Below are positions 1 to 14,240 of a DNA stretch of 64,000 nucleotides, piece after piece; the first letter of the stretch is position 1, and every line of letters begins with the position of its first letter. The notes under the pieces were generated by a model. That model saw only the letters and a list, made by a program, of their open reading frames with translations. It was not told the origin of the DNA and ran no database searches. The translations under genes were made by a program, and so were the position numbers. Source of the DNA: Chamaelirium japonicum (taxonomy: Eukaryota; Streptophyta; Magnoliopsida; Liliales; Melanthiaceae); NCBI GenBank assembly GCA_947650365.1, contig OX393552.1:46888999-46952998 (forward strand), read 5' to 3'.

Positions 1-3000
1 ATGAATTAGAAAGGTTACATTTGTGCGAATGAATTAGAATGGATCGTACGAATGAATTAGAATAGATCGTACGAATGAATTAGAATGGATACATTTGTGC
101 GAATGAATTAGAATGGATCGTGCGAATGAATTAGAATGGATCGTACGAATGAATTAGAATAGATCGTACGAATGAACTAGAATGGATCGTACGAACGAAT
201 TAGAATGGATCGTACGAATGAATTAGAATGGATACACTCGAGCAAATGAATTAGAATGGATCGTACGAATGAATTAGAATGGATCATAGGAATGAATTAG
301 AATGGATCGTGCAAATGAATTAGAATGGATACATTTGTGCGAATGAATTAGAATGGATCGTAGGAATGAATTAGAATGGATCGTAAGAATGAATTAGAAT
401 GGTTATATTCGTGCGAATGAATTAGAATGGATCGTACGAATGGATTAGAAGGGATCGTACGAATGGATTAGAATGGATCGTACGAATGGATTAGAATGGA
501 TCGTACAAATGAATTAGAAAGGTTATATTTGTGACAATGAATTAAAATGGATCGTACGAATGAATTAGAATGGATCGTACGAATGGATTAGAATGGATCG
601 TACGAATGAATTAGAATGGATTGTGCGAATGAATTAGAATGGATCGTATGAATGAATTAGAATAGTTACATTCGTGCGAACGAATTAGAATGGATCGTAC
701 GAATGGTTTAGAATGGATCATACGAATGGATTAGAAAGGATACATTCGAGCGAATGAATTAGAATGGATCGTACGAATGAATTAGAATGGATCGTACGAA
801 TAGATTAGAATGGATCATACGAATGGATTAGAATGGATTGTACAAATGGATTAGAATGGATCATACAAATGAATTAGAAAGGTTACATTCGTGAGAATGA
901 ATTAGAATAGATCGTGCGAATAAATTAGAATTAATCATACGAATGGATTAGAATGGATCGTACGAATGATATAGAATGGATCGTATGAATATATTAGAAT
1001 GGATCATGCGAATGAATTAGAATGAATCGTACGAATGGATTAGAATGGATCGTATGAATGGATTAGAACGCATTGTATGAACGAATTAGAATAGATACAT
1101 TTGTGCGATTGAATTAGATTGCATCGTATGAATGAATTTTAATGGATTGTACGAATGAATTAGAATGGATCGTACGAATGAATTAGAATGGATCATGCGA
1201 ATGAATTAGAATAGATCGTACGAATGAATTAGAATGGATCGTGCGAACGAATTAGTATGGATCGTATGAACGAATTAGAATGGATCGTACGAATGAATTA
1301 GAATAGATACATTCGAGCGAATGAATTTGAAAGGATCGTACGAATGAATTAGAATGGATCATAGGAATGAATTAGAATGGATCGTGCAAATGAATTAGAA
1401 TGGATACATTTGTGCGAATGAATTAGAATGGATCGTAGGAATGCATTAGAATGGATTGTACGAATGAATTAGAATGGTTACATTCATGCGAATGGATTAG
1501 AATGGATCGTACGAATGGATTAGAATGGATCGTACGAATGGATTAGAATGGATCGTACGAATGAATTAGAATGGATCGTACAAATGAATTAGAAAGGTTA
1601 CATTTGTGAGAATGAATTAGAATGGATCGTACGAATGGATTAGAATGGATCGTACGAATGGATTAGAATGGATTGTATGAATGGATTAGAATGGATCGTA
1701 CGAATGGATTAGAATTGATCGTACGAACGAATTAGAATGGATCATACGAACGAATTAGAATGGATCGTACGAATGAATTAGAATGGATACATTCGAGCGA
1801 ATGAATTAGAATGGATCGTACAAATGAATTAGAATGGATCATAGGAATGAATTAGAATGGATCGTGCAAATGAAATAGAATGGATACATTCGTGCGAATG
1901 AATTAGAATGGACACATTCGTGCGAATGAATTAGAATGGATCGTACGAATGAATTAGAATGGTTACATTTGTGAGAATGAATTAGAATGGATCGTACGAA
2001 TGAATTAGAATGGATCGTACGAATGAATTTGAATGGATTGTGCGAATGAATTAGAATAGATCGTATGAATGAATAAGAATGGATCTTACGAATGAATTAG
2101 AATGGATCGTGCGAATGAATTAGAATGAATCGTACGAATGCATTAGAATGGATCGTACGAATGAATTAGAATGAATTGTACGATCCAGTCTAATTTATTC
2201 ATCCGATCCATTCTAATTCATTCGTGCGAATGAATTAGAATGGATACATTCGAACGAATGAATTAGAACGCATTGTACGAATGAATTAGAATGGATCATG
2301 TGAATAAATTAAAATGGATCGTACAAATGAATTAGAATGGATCATGCGAATGAATTAGAATGTATCGTACGAACGAATTAGAATGGATCGTACGAACGAA
2401 TTTGAATGGATCGTACGAATGAATTAGAATGGATCGTACGAATGAATTAGAATGGATCGTACGAATGGATTAGAATGGATCGTACGAATGCATTAGAATG
2501 GATCGTACGAATGCATTAGAATGGATACATTCGTGAGAATGAATTAGAATGGATCATAGGAATGAATTAGAATGGATCGTACGAATGGATTAGAATGGAT
2601 CGTACGAATGAATTAGAATAGATCATACGAATGAATTAGAAAGGTTACATTCGTGAGGATGAATTAGAATGGATCGTACGAATGAATTAGAATGGATACA
2701 TTCGTGCGAATGAATTAGAATGTATCGGACGAATGAATTAGAATGGATTGTACGATTCATTCTAATTCATTCGTACGATCCATTCTAATGCATTCGTACG
2801 ATTTATTCTAATTCATTCGCACGATCTATTCTAATTCATTCGTACAAATGGATTAGAAAGGTTACATTTGTGAGAATGAATTAGAATGGATCGTACGAAT
2901 GGATTAGAATGGATCGTACGAATGGATTAGAATGGATTGTACGAATGGATTAGAATTGATCGTAGGAACGAATTAGAATGGATCGTACGAACGAATTAGA

Positions 3001-4708
3001 ATGGATCGTACGAATGAATTAGAATGGATACATTCGAGCGAATGAATTAGAATGGATCGTACAAATGAATTAGAATGGATCATAGGAATGAATTAGAATG
3101 GATCGTGCAAATGAATTAGAATAGATACATTCGTGCGAATGAATTAGAATGGATCGTAGGAATAAATTTGAATGGATCGTATGAATGAATTAGAATGGTT
3201 ACATTTGTGAGAATGAATTAGAATGGATCATACAAATGAATTAGAATGGATCGTACGAATGAATTAGAATGGATTGTGCGAATGAATTAGAATGGATCGT
3301 ATGAATAAATAAAAATGGATCGTACGAATGAATTAGAATGGATCGTGCGAATGAATTAGAATGAATCGTACGAATGCATTAGAATGGATCGTACGAATGA
3401 ATTAGAATGAATCGTACGATCCATTCTAATTTATTCGTCCGATCCATTCTAATTCATTCGTGCGAATGAATTAGAATGGATACATTCGAGCGAATGAATT
3501 ACAACGCATTGTACGAATGAATTAGAATGGATCATGTGAATGAATTAAAATGGATCGTACAAATGAATTAGAATGGATCGTGCGAATGAATTAGAATGGA
3601 TCGTACGAATGAATTAGGATGGATCGTACGAACGAATTAGAATGGATCGTACGAACAAATTAGAATGGATCGTACGAATGAATTAGAATCGATATATTCG
3701 TGCGAATGAATTAGAATGGATCGTGCGAATGAATTAGAATGGATCATACGAATGAATTAGAATGGATACATTTGTGAGAATGAATTAGAATGGGTCGTAC
3801 GATCCATTCTAATTCATTCGTACGATTCATCTAATTTATTTGCACGATCCATTCTAATTCATTCCTATGATCCATTCTAATTCATTCGTACGATCCATTC
3901 TAATTCATTCGTACGATCCATTCTAATTCATTCGCACGATCTATTCTAATTCATTCACACAATCCGTTCTAATTCATTCGCACAATCCATTCTAATTCAT
4001 TCGCACGAATGTATCCATTCTAATTTATTCGTACGATCCAGTCTAATTCATTCGTACGATCCATTCTAATTCATTCGCACGAATGTATCCATTCTAATTC
4101 ATTCGTACGATCCATTCTAATTCATTCATATGATCCATTCTAATTCGTTCGTACGATCCATTCTAATTCATTCGTACGATCCATTCTAATTCATTCGTAT
4201 GATCCATTCTAATCCATTCGTACGATCCATTCTAATTCATTCGTACAAATGAATTAGAATGGATCATACGAATGAATTAGAATGGATTGTGCGAATGAAT
4301 TAGAATGGATCGTGCGAATGAATTAGAATGGATCGTACGAATGAATTAGAATGGATCATGCGAATGAATTAGAATAGATCGTACGAATGAATTAGAATGG
4401 ATAGTACGAATAAATTAGAATGGATCATGCGAATGAATTAGAATGGATCGTACGAATGAATTAGAATGGATCCACCGAATGAATTAGAATGGATCGTACG
4501 AATGAATTAGAATGAATCATCCGAATGAAATAGAATGGATCATACGAATGAATTAGAATGGATCGTACGAATGAATTAGAATTGATCGTGCGAATGAATT
4601 AGAATGAATCATACGAATGAATTAGAATGGATCGTACGAATGGATTAGAATGGGTCATACGAATGGATTAGAATGGATCATACGAATGAACTAGAATGGA
4701 TCATACAA
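1..4708 (+). repeat. Higher-order unit A, copy 1 (about 4.7 kb)
   Basis: This is mostly + monomers, with short - blocks at about 2176-2222, 2749-2846, 3417-3460 and 3792-4240. Position 1 (ATGAATTAGAAAGGTTACAT) matches 4709, 15396 and 20058. A distinctive variant, GAACGCATTGTATGAAC, at about 1065 recurs at 5797, 16439 and 21096. Inside the unit there is a further duplication: the - insert at 2181 (variant TTTATTCATCCG) recurs at 3417 as TTTATTCGTCCG, about 1.24 kb later. The true left edge may lie outside the window. Confidence 0.75.
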
Positions 4709-7142
4709 ATGAATTAGAAAGGTTACATTTGTGCGAATGAATTAGAATGGATCATACGAATGAATTAGAATAGATCGTACGAATGAATTAGAATGGATAC
4801 ATTTGTGCGAATGAATTAGAATGGATTGTGCGAATGAATTAGAATGGATCGTACGAATGAATTAGAATGGATCGTACGAATGAATTAGAATGGATCGTAC
4901 GAACGAATTAGAATGGATCATACGAACGAATTAGAATGGATCGTACGAATGAATTAGAATGGATACATTCGAGCGAATGAATTAGAATGGATCGTACGAA
5001 TGAATTAGAATGGATCATAGGAATTAATTAAAATGGATCGTGCAAATGAATTAGAATGGATATATTTGTGCGAATGAATTAGAATGGATCGTAGGAATGA
5101 ATTAGAATGGATCGTACGAATGAATTAGAATGGTTATATTCGTGCGAATGAATTAGAATGGATCGTACGAATGGATTAGAATGGATCGTACGAATGAATT
5201 AGAATGGATCGTACAAATGAATTAGAAAGGTTATATTTGTGAGAATGAATTTGAATGGATCGTACGAATGAATTAGAATGGATCGTACGAATGGATTAGA
5301 ATGGATCGTACGAATGAATTAGAATGGATTGTGCGAATGAATTAGAATGGATCGTATGAATGAATTAGAATAGTTACATTCGTTCGAACGAATTAGAATG
5401 GATCGTACAAATGGTTTAGAATGGATCGTACGAATGGATTAGAATGGATCGTATGAATGAATTAGAATGGATATATTCGAGCGAATGAATTAGAATGGAT
5501 CGTACGAATGAATTAGAATGGGTCGTACGAATGGATTAGAATGGATCGTACGAATGGATTAGAATGGATCGTACTCTTGGATTAGAATGGATCATACAAA
5601 TGAATTAGAAAGGTTACATTCATGAGAATTAATTAGAATGGATCGTGCGAATGAATTAGAATTGATCATACGAATGGATTAGAATGGATCGTACGAATGA
5701 ATTAGAATGGATCGTATGAATAAATTAGACTGATCATACGAATGAATTAGAATGAATCGTACGAATGGATTAGAATGGATCGTACGAATGAATTAGAACG
5801 CATTGTATGAACGAATTAGAATAGATACATTTGTGCGATTAAATTAGATTGCATCGTATGAATGAATTTTAATGGATTGTACGAATGAATTAGAATGGAT
5901 TGTACGAATGAATTAGAATGGATCATGCGAATGAATTAGAATAGATCGTACGAATGAATTAGAATGGATCGTGCGAACGAATTAGAATGGATCGTATGAA
6001 CGAATTAGAATGGATCGTAAGAATGAATTAGAATGGATACATTCGAGCGAATGAATTAGAATGGATCGTACGAATGAATTAGAATGGATCATAGGAATGA
6101 ATTAGAATGGATCGTGCAAATGAATTAGAATGGATATATTTGTGCGAATGAATTAGAATTGATCGTAGGAATGTATTAGAATGGATCGTACGAATGAATT
6201 AGAATGGTTACATTCGTGCGAATGGATTAGAATGGATCGTACGAATGGATTAGAATGGATCGTACGAATGAATTAGAATGGATCGTACGAATGAATTAGA
6301 ATGGTTATATTTGTGAGAATGAATTAGAATTTATCGTACGAATGGATTAGAATGGATCGTACGAATGGATTAGAATAGATCGTATGAATGGATTAGAATG
6401 GATCATACGAATGGATTAGAATTGATCGTACGAATGAATTAGAATGGATCGTATGAACGAATTAGAATGGATCGTACGAATGAATTAGATTGGATACATT
6501 CGAGCGAATGAATTAGAATGGATCGTACAAATGAATTAGAATGGATCATAGGAATGAATAAGAATGGATCGTGCAAATGAATTAGAATGGATACATTCGT
6601 GCGAATGAATTAGAATGGACCGTAGGAATAAATTAGAATGGATCGGACGAATGTATCCATTCTAATTCATTTGTACGATCCATTCTAATTCATTCGTACG
6701 ATCCATTCTAATTCATTCGCATGAATATATCATTTCTAATTCATTCGTATGATCCATTCTAATTTATTCGCACAATCTATTCTAATTCATTCGTAAGATC
6801 CATTCTAATTCATTTGTACGATCCATTTTAATTCATTCGCATGATCCATTCTAATTCATTCGTATGATACATTCGTGCGAATGAATTAGAATGGATCGTA
6901 CGAATGAATTAGAATGGATCGTACGAATGAATTAGAATAGATCGTGCGAATAAATTAGAATGGATCATATGAATGAATTAGAATAGATATATTCATGCGA
7001 ATGAATTAGAATGGATCGTACGAATGAATTAGAATGGATCGTGCGAATGAATTAGAATGGATCGTATGAATAAATTAGAATGGATCGTACGATCATGCGA
7101 ATGGACTAGAACGCATTGTACGATCCATTCTAATGAATTAGT
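4709..7142 (+). repeat. Higher-order unit A, copy 2 (partial, about 2.4 kb)
   Basis: It repeats the start of unit A in order: AAAGGTTACATTTGTGCG at 4717 and the GAACGCATTG marker at about 5795, as at 1065. It then changes into a different tail with a - block at about 6651-6868 (GATCGGACGAATGTATCC at the switch) and a switch near 7121. The tail, including the odd CATTCTAATGAATTAGTAC near 7125, is shared with the copy ending at 22441. The two then diverge, which sets the right edge at about 7142. Confidence 0.7.
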
Positions 7143-7479
7143 ACGATCCATTCTAATCCATTTGTATGAATAATTCGTTCGTACGATCCATTCTAATTCG
7201 TTCGTACGATCCATTCTAATTCGTTCGTACGATCCATTCTAATTCATTCGCACGATCCATTCTAATTCATTTGTACGATCCATTCTAATTCATTCGTACA
7301 AATGAATTAGAATGGATCGTATGAATGAATAAGAATAGATCGTACGAATGAATTAGAATGGATCGTGCGAATGAATTAGAATGAATCGTACGAATGCATT
7401 AGAATGGATACATTCGTGCGAATGAATTAGAATGGATCGTACGAATGAATTAGAATGGATCATACAAATGAATTAGAAA
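7143..7479. repeat. Satellite between duplicated segments
   Basis: Minus monomers run to about 7300, with an irregular unit at 7165-7180 (TTTGTATGAATAATTCGTTC). Plus monomers follow. No distinct higher-order partner was identified for this stretch. Confidence 0.6.
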
Positions 7480-9349
7480 GGTTATATTCGTGAGAATGAA
7501 TTAGAATGGATCGTACGAATGAATTAGAATGGATCGTACGAATGAATTAGAATGGATACATTCAAGCGAATGAATTAGAATGGATCGTACGAACGAATTA
7601 GAATGGATCATAGGAATGAATTAGAATGGATCGTGCAAATGAATTAGAATTTATCGTGCGAATGAATTAGAATGAATCGTACGAATGAATTAGAGCGGAT
7701 TCGTGTTAATGAATTAGAATGGATCGTACGAATGAATTAGAATGGATCATACAAATGAATTAGAAAGGTTACATTCGTGAGAAGGAATTAGAATGGATCG
7801 TACGAATGAATTAGAATGGATCATGCGAATGAATTTGAATAGATCGTACGAATGAATTAGAATGGATCAAACTAATAAATTAGAATGGATATATTCGAGC
7901 GAATGAATTAGAATAGATCGTAGGAATGAATTAGAATGGTTACTTTCGTTTGATCCATTCTAATTCATTCGCACAATCCATTCTAATTCATTCATACGAT
8001 CCATTCTAATTCATTCGTTCGATCCATTCAAATTCATTCATACGATCCAGTCTAATTCATTCGTACGATCCATTCTAATTCATTCGCACGATCCATTCTA
8101 ATTTATTCGTATGATCCATTCTAATTCATTCGTACGATCTATTCTAATTCATTCGCATGATCCATTCTAATTCATTCGTACGATCCATTCTAATTCATTC
8201 GTACAATCCATTCAAATTCATTCGTACGATGCAATCTAATTCATTCGTATGATCCATTCTAATCCATTCGTACGATCCATTCTAATCCATTCGTACGATC
8301 CATTCTAATTCATTCGTACGATCCATTCTAATTCATTCGCACAAATATATCCATTCTAATTCATATGATCCATTCTAATTCGTTCATTCGATCCATTGTA
8401 ATTCATTCGTACGAATGTATCCATTCTAATTCATTTGTATGATCCATTCTAATTCATTCGTACGATTCATTCTAATTCATTTGGTGGATCCATTCTAATT
8501 CATTCGTACGATCCATTCTAATTCATTCGCACGATCCATTCTAATTTATTCGTACGATCCATTCTAATTTATTCGTATGATCTATTCTAATTCATTCGTA
8601 TGATCCATTCTAATTCATTCCTACGATCTATTCTAATTCATTCGCTCGAACGAATGAATTAGAATGGAGGATAGGAATGAATTAGAATGGATCGTGCAAA
8701 TGAATTAGAATGGATACATTCGAGCGAATGAATTAGAATAGATCGTAGGAATGAATTAGAATGGATCATACGAATGAATTAGAATGGATCGTGCGAATGA
8801 ATTAGAATGGATTGTACGAATGAATTAGAATGGATACATTCGTGCAAATGAATTAGAATGGATCGGACGAATGAATTAGTATGGATCGTGTGAATGAATT
8901 AGAATGGATTGTACGAATGAATTAGAATGGATCGTGCGAATGAATTAGAATTGGTCATACGAATGAATTAGAATGGATCGTACGAATGAATTACAATGGA
9001 TCGTACGAATAAATTAGAATGGATCGTGCGAATGAATTAGAATGGATCGTACGAATGAATTAGAATGGATCCACCGAATGAGTTAAAATGGATAATGCGA
9101 ATGAATTAGAATGGATCGTAAGAATGAATTAGAATGGATACATTCGTGCGAATAAATTAGAATGGATCGTACGAATGAATTAGACTGGATCGTACGAATA
9201 AATTAGAATGGATACATTCATACGAATGAATTAGAATGGATCGTACGAATGTATTAGAATGGATCGTACGAATGGATTAGAATGGATCGTACGAATGGAT
9301 TAGAATGGATCGTACGAATGAATTAGAATGGATCATACAAATGAATTAG
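7480..9349. repeat. Higher-order unit B, copy 1 (about 1.85 kb)
   Basis: Plus monomers at 7480-7950, minus at 7951-8648, plus at 8649-9349. It matches the following copy at a constant offset of 1850 bp. Landmarks are TTCAAGCGAA at 7561 and 9411, TACTTTCGTT at 7941 and 9791, ACAAATATAT at 8341 and 10191, TTGGTGGATC at 8481 and 10331, and TTCGCTCGAA at 8641 and 10491. The orientation switches are inside the repeated unit, so they were present before it duplicated. Confidence 0.85.
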
Positions 9350-11199
9350 AAAGGTTACATTCGTGAGAATGAATTAGAATGAATCGTACGAATGAATTAG
9401 AATGGATACATTCAAGCGAATGAATTAGAATGGATCGTACGAACGAATTAGAATGGATCATAGGAATGAATTAGAATGGATCGTGCAAATGAATTAGAAT
9501 TTATCATGCGAATGAATTAGAATGAATCGTACGAATGAATTAGAACGGATTCGTGTGAATGAATTAGAATGGATCGTACGAATGAATTAGAATGGATCAT
9601 ACAAATGAATTAGAAGGGTTACATTCGTGAGAATGAATTAGAATGGATCGTACGAATGAATTAGAATGGATCATGCGAATGAATTTGAATCGATCGTATG
9701 AATGAATTAGAATGGATCAAACTAATAAATTAGAATGGATACATTCGAGCGAATGAATTAGAATAGATCATAGGAATGAATTAGAATGGTTACTTTCGTT
9801 CGATCCATTCTAATTCATTCGCACAATCCATTCTAATTCATTCATACGATCCATTCTAATTCATTCGTTCGATCCATTCAATTTCATTCATATGATCCAG
9901 TCTAATTCATTCGTACAATCCATTCTAATTCATTCGCACGATCTATTCTAATTTATTCGTACGATCCATTCTAATTCATTCGTACGATCTATTCTAATTC
10001 ATTCGCATGATCCATTCTAATTCATTCGTACGATCCATTCTAATTCATTCGTACAATCCATTCAAATTCATTCGTACGATGCAATCTAATTCATTCGTAT
10101 GATCCATTCTAATCCATTCGTACGATCCATTCTAATCCATTCGTACGATCCATTCTAATTCATTCGTACGATCCATTCTAATTCATTCGCACAAATATAT
10201 CCATTCTAATTCATATGATCCATTCTAATTCGTTCATACGATCCATTGTAATTCATTCGTACGAATGTATCCATTCTAATTCATTTGTATGATCCATTCT
10301 AATTCATTCGTACGATTCATTCTAATTCATTTGGTGGATCCATTCTAATTCATTCGTACGATCCATTCTAATTCATTCGCACGATCCATTCTAATTTATT
10401 CGTACGATCCATTCAAATTCATTCGTACGATCTATTCTAATTCATTCGCATGATCCATTCTAATTCATTCTTACGATCTATTCTAATTCATTCGCTCGAA
10501 CGAATGAATTAGAATGGATCATAGGAATGAATTAGAATGGATCGTGCAAATGAATTAGAATGGATACATTCGAGCGAATGAATAGAATAGATCGTAGGAA
10601 TGAATTAGAATGGATCATACGAATGAATTAGAATGGATCGTGTGAATGAATTAGAATGGATTGTACGAATGAATAAGAATGGATACATTCGTGCAAATGA
10701 ATTAGAATGGATCGGACGAATGAATTAGTATGGATCGTGCGAATGAATTAGAATGGATTGTACGAATGAATTAGAATGGATCGTGCGAATGAATTAGAAT
10801 TGGTCATAAGAATGAATTAGAATGGATCGTACGAATGAATTACAATGGATCATACGAATAAATTAGAATGGATCGTGCGAATGAATTAGAATGGATCGTA
10901 CGAATGAATTAGAATGGATCCACCGAATGAGTTAGAATGGATAATGCGAATGAATTAGAATGGATCGTACGAATGAATTAGAATGGATACATTCGTGCGA
11001 ATGAATTAGAATGGATCGTACGAATGAATTAGACTGGATCGTACGAACGAATTAGAATGGATACATTCATACGAATGAATTAGAGTGGATCGTACGAATG
11101 TATTAGAATGGATCGTACGAATGGATTAGAATGGATCGTACGAATGGATTAGAATGGATCGTACGAATGAATTAGAATGGATCATACAAATGAATTAGA
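9350..11199. repeat. Higher-order unit B, copy 2 (about 1.85 kb)
   Basis: Plus 9350-9800, minus 9801-10498, plus 10499-11199. It is in tandem with copy 1 and differs by scattered substitutions, one 1-bp deletion (GAATGAATAGAATAG near 10580) and a 23-bp unit missing near its start. A third unit appears to begin at 11201 (AGGTTACATTCGTGAGAATG) but diverges within about 20 bp. Confidence 0.85.
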
Positions 11200-12317
11200 A
11201 AGGTTACATTCGTGAGAATGAAATTAGAATGGATCATGCGAATGAATTAGAATGGATCGTGCGAATGAATTAGAATGGATCGTATGAATGAATTAGAATG
11301 GATCGTGTGAATGAATTAGAATGGATCGTACGAATGAATTAGAATGGATCCACCAAATGAGTTAGAATGGATCATACGAATGAATTAGAATGGATCGTAC
11401 GAATGGATTATAATGGATCGTACGAATGAATTAGAATGGATCGTACGAATGGATTAGAATGGATCGTACGAATGAATTAGAATGGATAAATTCGTACGAT
11501 CCATTCTAATTCATTCTCACAAATGTATCCATTCTAATCCATTTGTACGATCCATTCTAATTCATTCGTACGATCCATTCTAATTCATTCGCACGAATAT
11601 ATCCATTCTAATTCATTTGCACCATCCATTCTAATTCATTCCTATGATCCATTCTAATCCATTCGTACGATCCATTCTAATTCATTCGTACGATCCTTTC
11701 TAATTCATTCGCACGATCCATTCTAATTCGTTCGTATGATCCTTTCTAATTCATTCGTATGATACATTCGTGAGAATGAATTAGAATGGATCGTACGAAT
11801 AAATTAGAATGGTTACATTTGTGCGAATGAATTAGAATGGATCGTACAAATGAATTAGAATGGATCGTACGAATGAATTAGAATGGATCATGCGAATGAA
11901 TTAGAATGGATTGTACGAATGAATTAGAATGGATACATTTGTGCGAATGAATTAGAATGGATCAGGCGAATGAATTAGAATGGATCGTACGAATGGATTA
12001 GAATGGATCGTACGAACGAATTAGAATGGATCGTATGAACGAATTAGAATGGATACATTCGTCCGAATGTATTTGAATGGATCGTACAAATGGATTAGAA
12101 TGGATCGTACGAATGGATTAGAATGGATCGTACGAATGAATTAGAAAGGTTACATTTGTGAGAATGAATTAGAATGGATCATACGAATGAATTAGAATGG
12201 ATTGTGCGAATGAATAAGAATGGATCGTATGAATGAATAAGAATGGATTGTAGGAATGAATTAGAATGGATCGTGCGAATGAATTAGAATGAATCGTACG
12301 AATGCATTAGAATGGAT
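11200..12317. repeat. Satellite mosaic
   Basis: Plus 11200-11487, minus about 11490-11768 with the switch at TTCGTACGATCC, then plus to 12317. It includes a CACCAAATGAGTTAG variant at about 11351, the same linked variant found at 9071 and 10920. No gene is seen. Confidence 0.7.
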
Positions 12318-13026
12318 CGTACGATCCATTCTAATTTATTCGTCCGATCCATTCTAATTCATTCGTGCGAATGAATTAGAATGGATACATTCGAGCGAAT
12401 GAATTAGAACTCATTGTACGAATGAATTAGAATGTGAATGAATTAAAATGGATCGTACAAATGAATTAGAATGGATCGTGCGAATGAATTAGAATGAATC
12501 GTACGAACGAATTAGAATGGATCGTACGAACGAATTAGAATGGATCGTATGAATGAATTAGAATAGATCGTACGAATGAATTAGAATCGATATATTCGTG
12601 CGAATGAATTAGAATGGATACATTTGCGAGAATGAATTAGAATGGATCGTATGATCCATTCTAATTCATTCGTACGATCTATTCTAATTCATTTGCACGA
12701 TCCATTCTAATTCATTCCTATGATCCATTCTAATTCATTCGTACGATCCTTTCTAATTCATTCACAAGATCCATTCTAATTCATTCGCACAATCCGTTCT
12801 AATTCATTCGCACAATCCATTCTAATTCATTCGCACGAATGTATCCATTCTAATTTATTCGTACGATCCAGTCTAACTCATTCGTACGATCCATTCTAAT
12901 TCATTCGCACGAATGTATCCATTCTAATTCATTCGTACGATCCATTCTAATTCATTCATATGATCCATTCTAATTCGTTCGTACGATCCATTCTAATTCG
13001 TTCGTACGATCCATTCTAATTCATTC
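12318..13026. repeat. Copy of unit A segment 3417-4165
   Basis: It shares with unit A the short - insert (TTTATTCGTCCG), the return to + with a GATACATTCGAGCG unit, the switch to - at about 12650, and the diagnostic CCAGTC variant (12868, equivalent to 4038). It is about 70 bp shorter than the unit A segment, partly through an internal loss near 12435 (GAATGTGAATG). Similarity fades at about 13026. Confidence 0.6.
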
Positions 13027-14240
13027 GCACAAATGTATCCATTCTAATGCATTCGTACGATCCATTCTAATTCATTCGTACGATCCATTCTAATCCATTC
13101 GTACGATCCATTCTAATCCATTCTCACAAATGTAACCTTTCTAATTCTTTTGTACGATCCATTCTAATTCATTCGTACGATCCATTCTAATCCATTCGTA
13201 CGATCCATTCTAATTCATTCGCACGAATGTAACCATTCTAATTCATTCGTACGATCCATTCTAATTCATTCCTACGATCCATTCTAATTCATTCACACGA
13301 ATGTATCCATTCTAATTTATTTGCACGATCCATTCTAATTCATTCCTATGATCCATTCTAATTCATTCGTATGATCCATTCTAATTTATTCGCTCGAATG
13401 TATCCATTCTAATTTATTCGTACGATCCATTCTAATTCATTCGTATGATCCATTCTAATCCATTAATACGATCCATTCGAATCGCACAATCCATTCTAAT
13501 TCGTATGATCCATTCTAATTTATTTGCACGAATATACGATCCATTCTTATTTATTCGCAAGAATGTATCCATTCTAATTCATTCGTACAATCCATTCTAA
13601 TTTATTCGTACAAATGTATCCATTCTAATGAATGGATCGTACGAATGAATTAGAATGGATCGTACGAATGGATTAGAATGGATCGTACGAATGAATTACA
13701 ATGGATCATACAAATGAATTAGAAAGGTTACATTCGTGAGAATGAATTAGAATGGATCATGCGAATGAATTTGAATGGATCGTACGAATGAATTAGATAG
13801 GATCGAACGAATGAATTAGAATGGATACATTCGAGCGAATGAATTAGAATAGATCATACGAATGAATTAGGATGGATCGTACGAATGGATTAGAATGGAT
13901 CGTACGAATGGATTAGAATGGATCGTACGAATGAATTAGAATGGATCATACTAATGAATTAGAATGGATACATTTGTGAGAATGAATTAGAATGGATACA
14001 TTTGTGCGAATGAATTAGAATAGATTAGAATGGATCGTACGAATCGATTAGAATCCATTCTAATTCATTTTTATGATCCATTCTAATTCATCGCACGATC
14101 CATTCTAATTCATTCGCTCCATCCATTAATGAATTAGAATGGATCATACAAATGAATTAGAAAGGTTACATTCGTGAGAATGAATGTGAATGGATCGTAC
14201 GAATGAATTAGAATGGATCATACGAATGAATTAGAATGTA
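13027..14240. repeat. Satellite mosaic with atypical junctions
   Basis: Minus to about 13630, plus 13631-14050, minus 14055-14130, then plus. Switches near 13628, 14048 and 14128 do not use the CGTACG core; they join within the CATTCTAAT part of the monomer instead. Truncated monomers are common here, for example near 13480 and 13530. No gene is seen. Confidence 0.65.

Noticed and set aside
2176-2222. Short inverted blocks as terminal inverted repeats of MITE or Helitron elements
   Set aside because: The blocks consist only of the same monomer. They have no separate internal sequence and no target duplication, and they recur with the higher-order copies.
7029-7214. 61-residue open frame on the minus strand (MDRTNELEWIV...)
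   Set aside because: It is translated satellite monomers. The peptide repeats MDRTN/LEWIV because three 23-bp units equal 23 codons. It lies across an orientation switch and has no codon or context signal.
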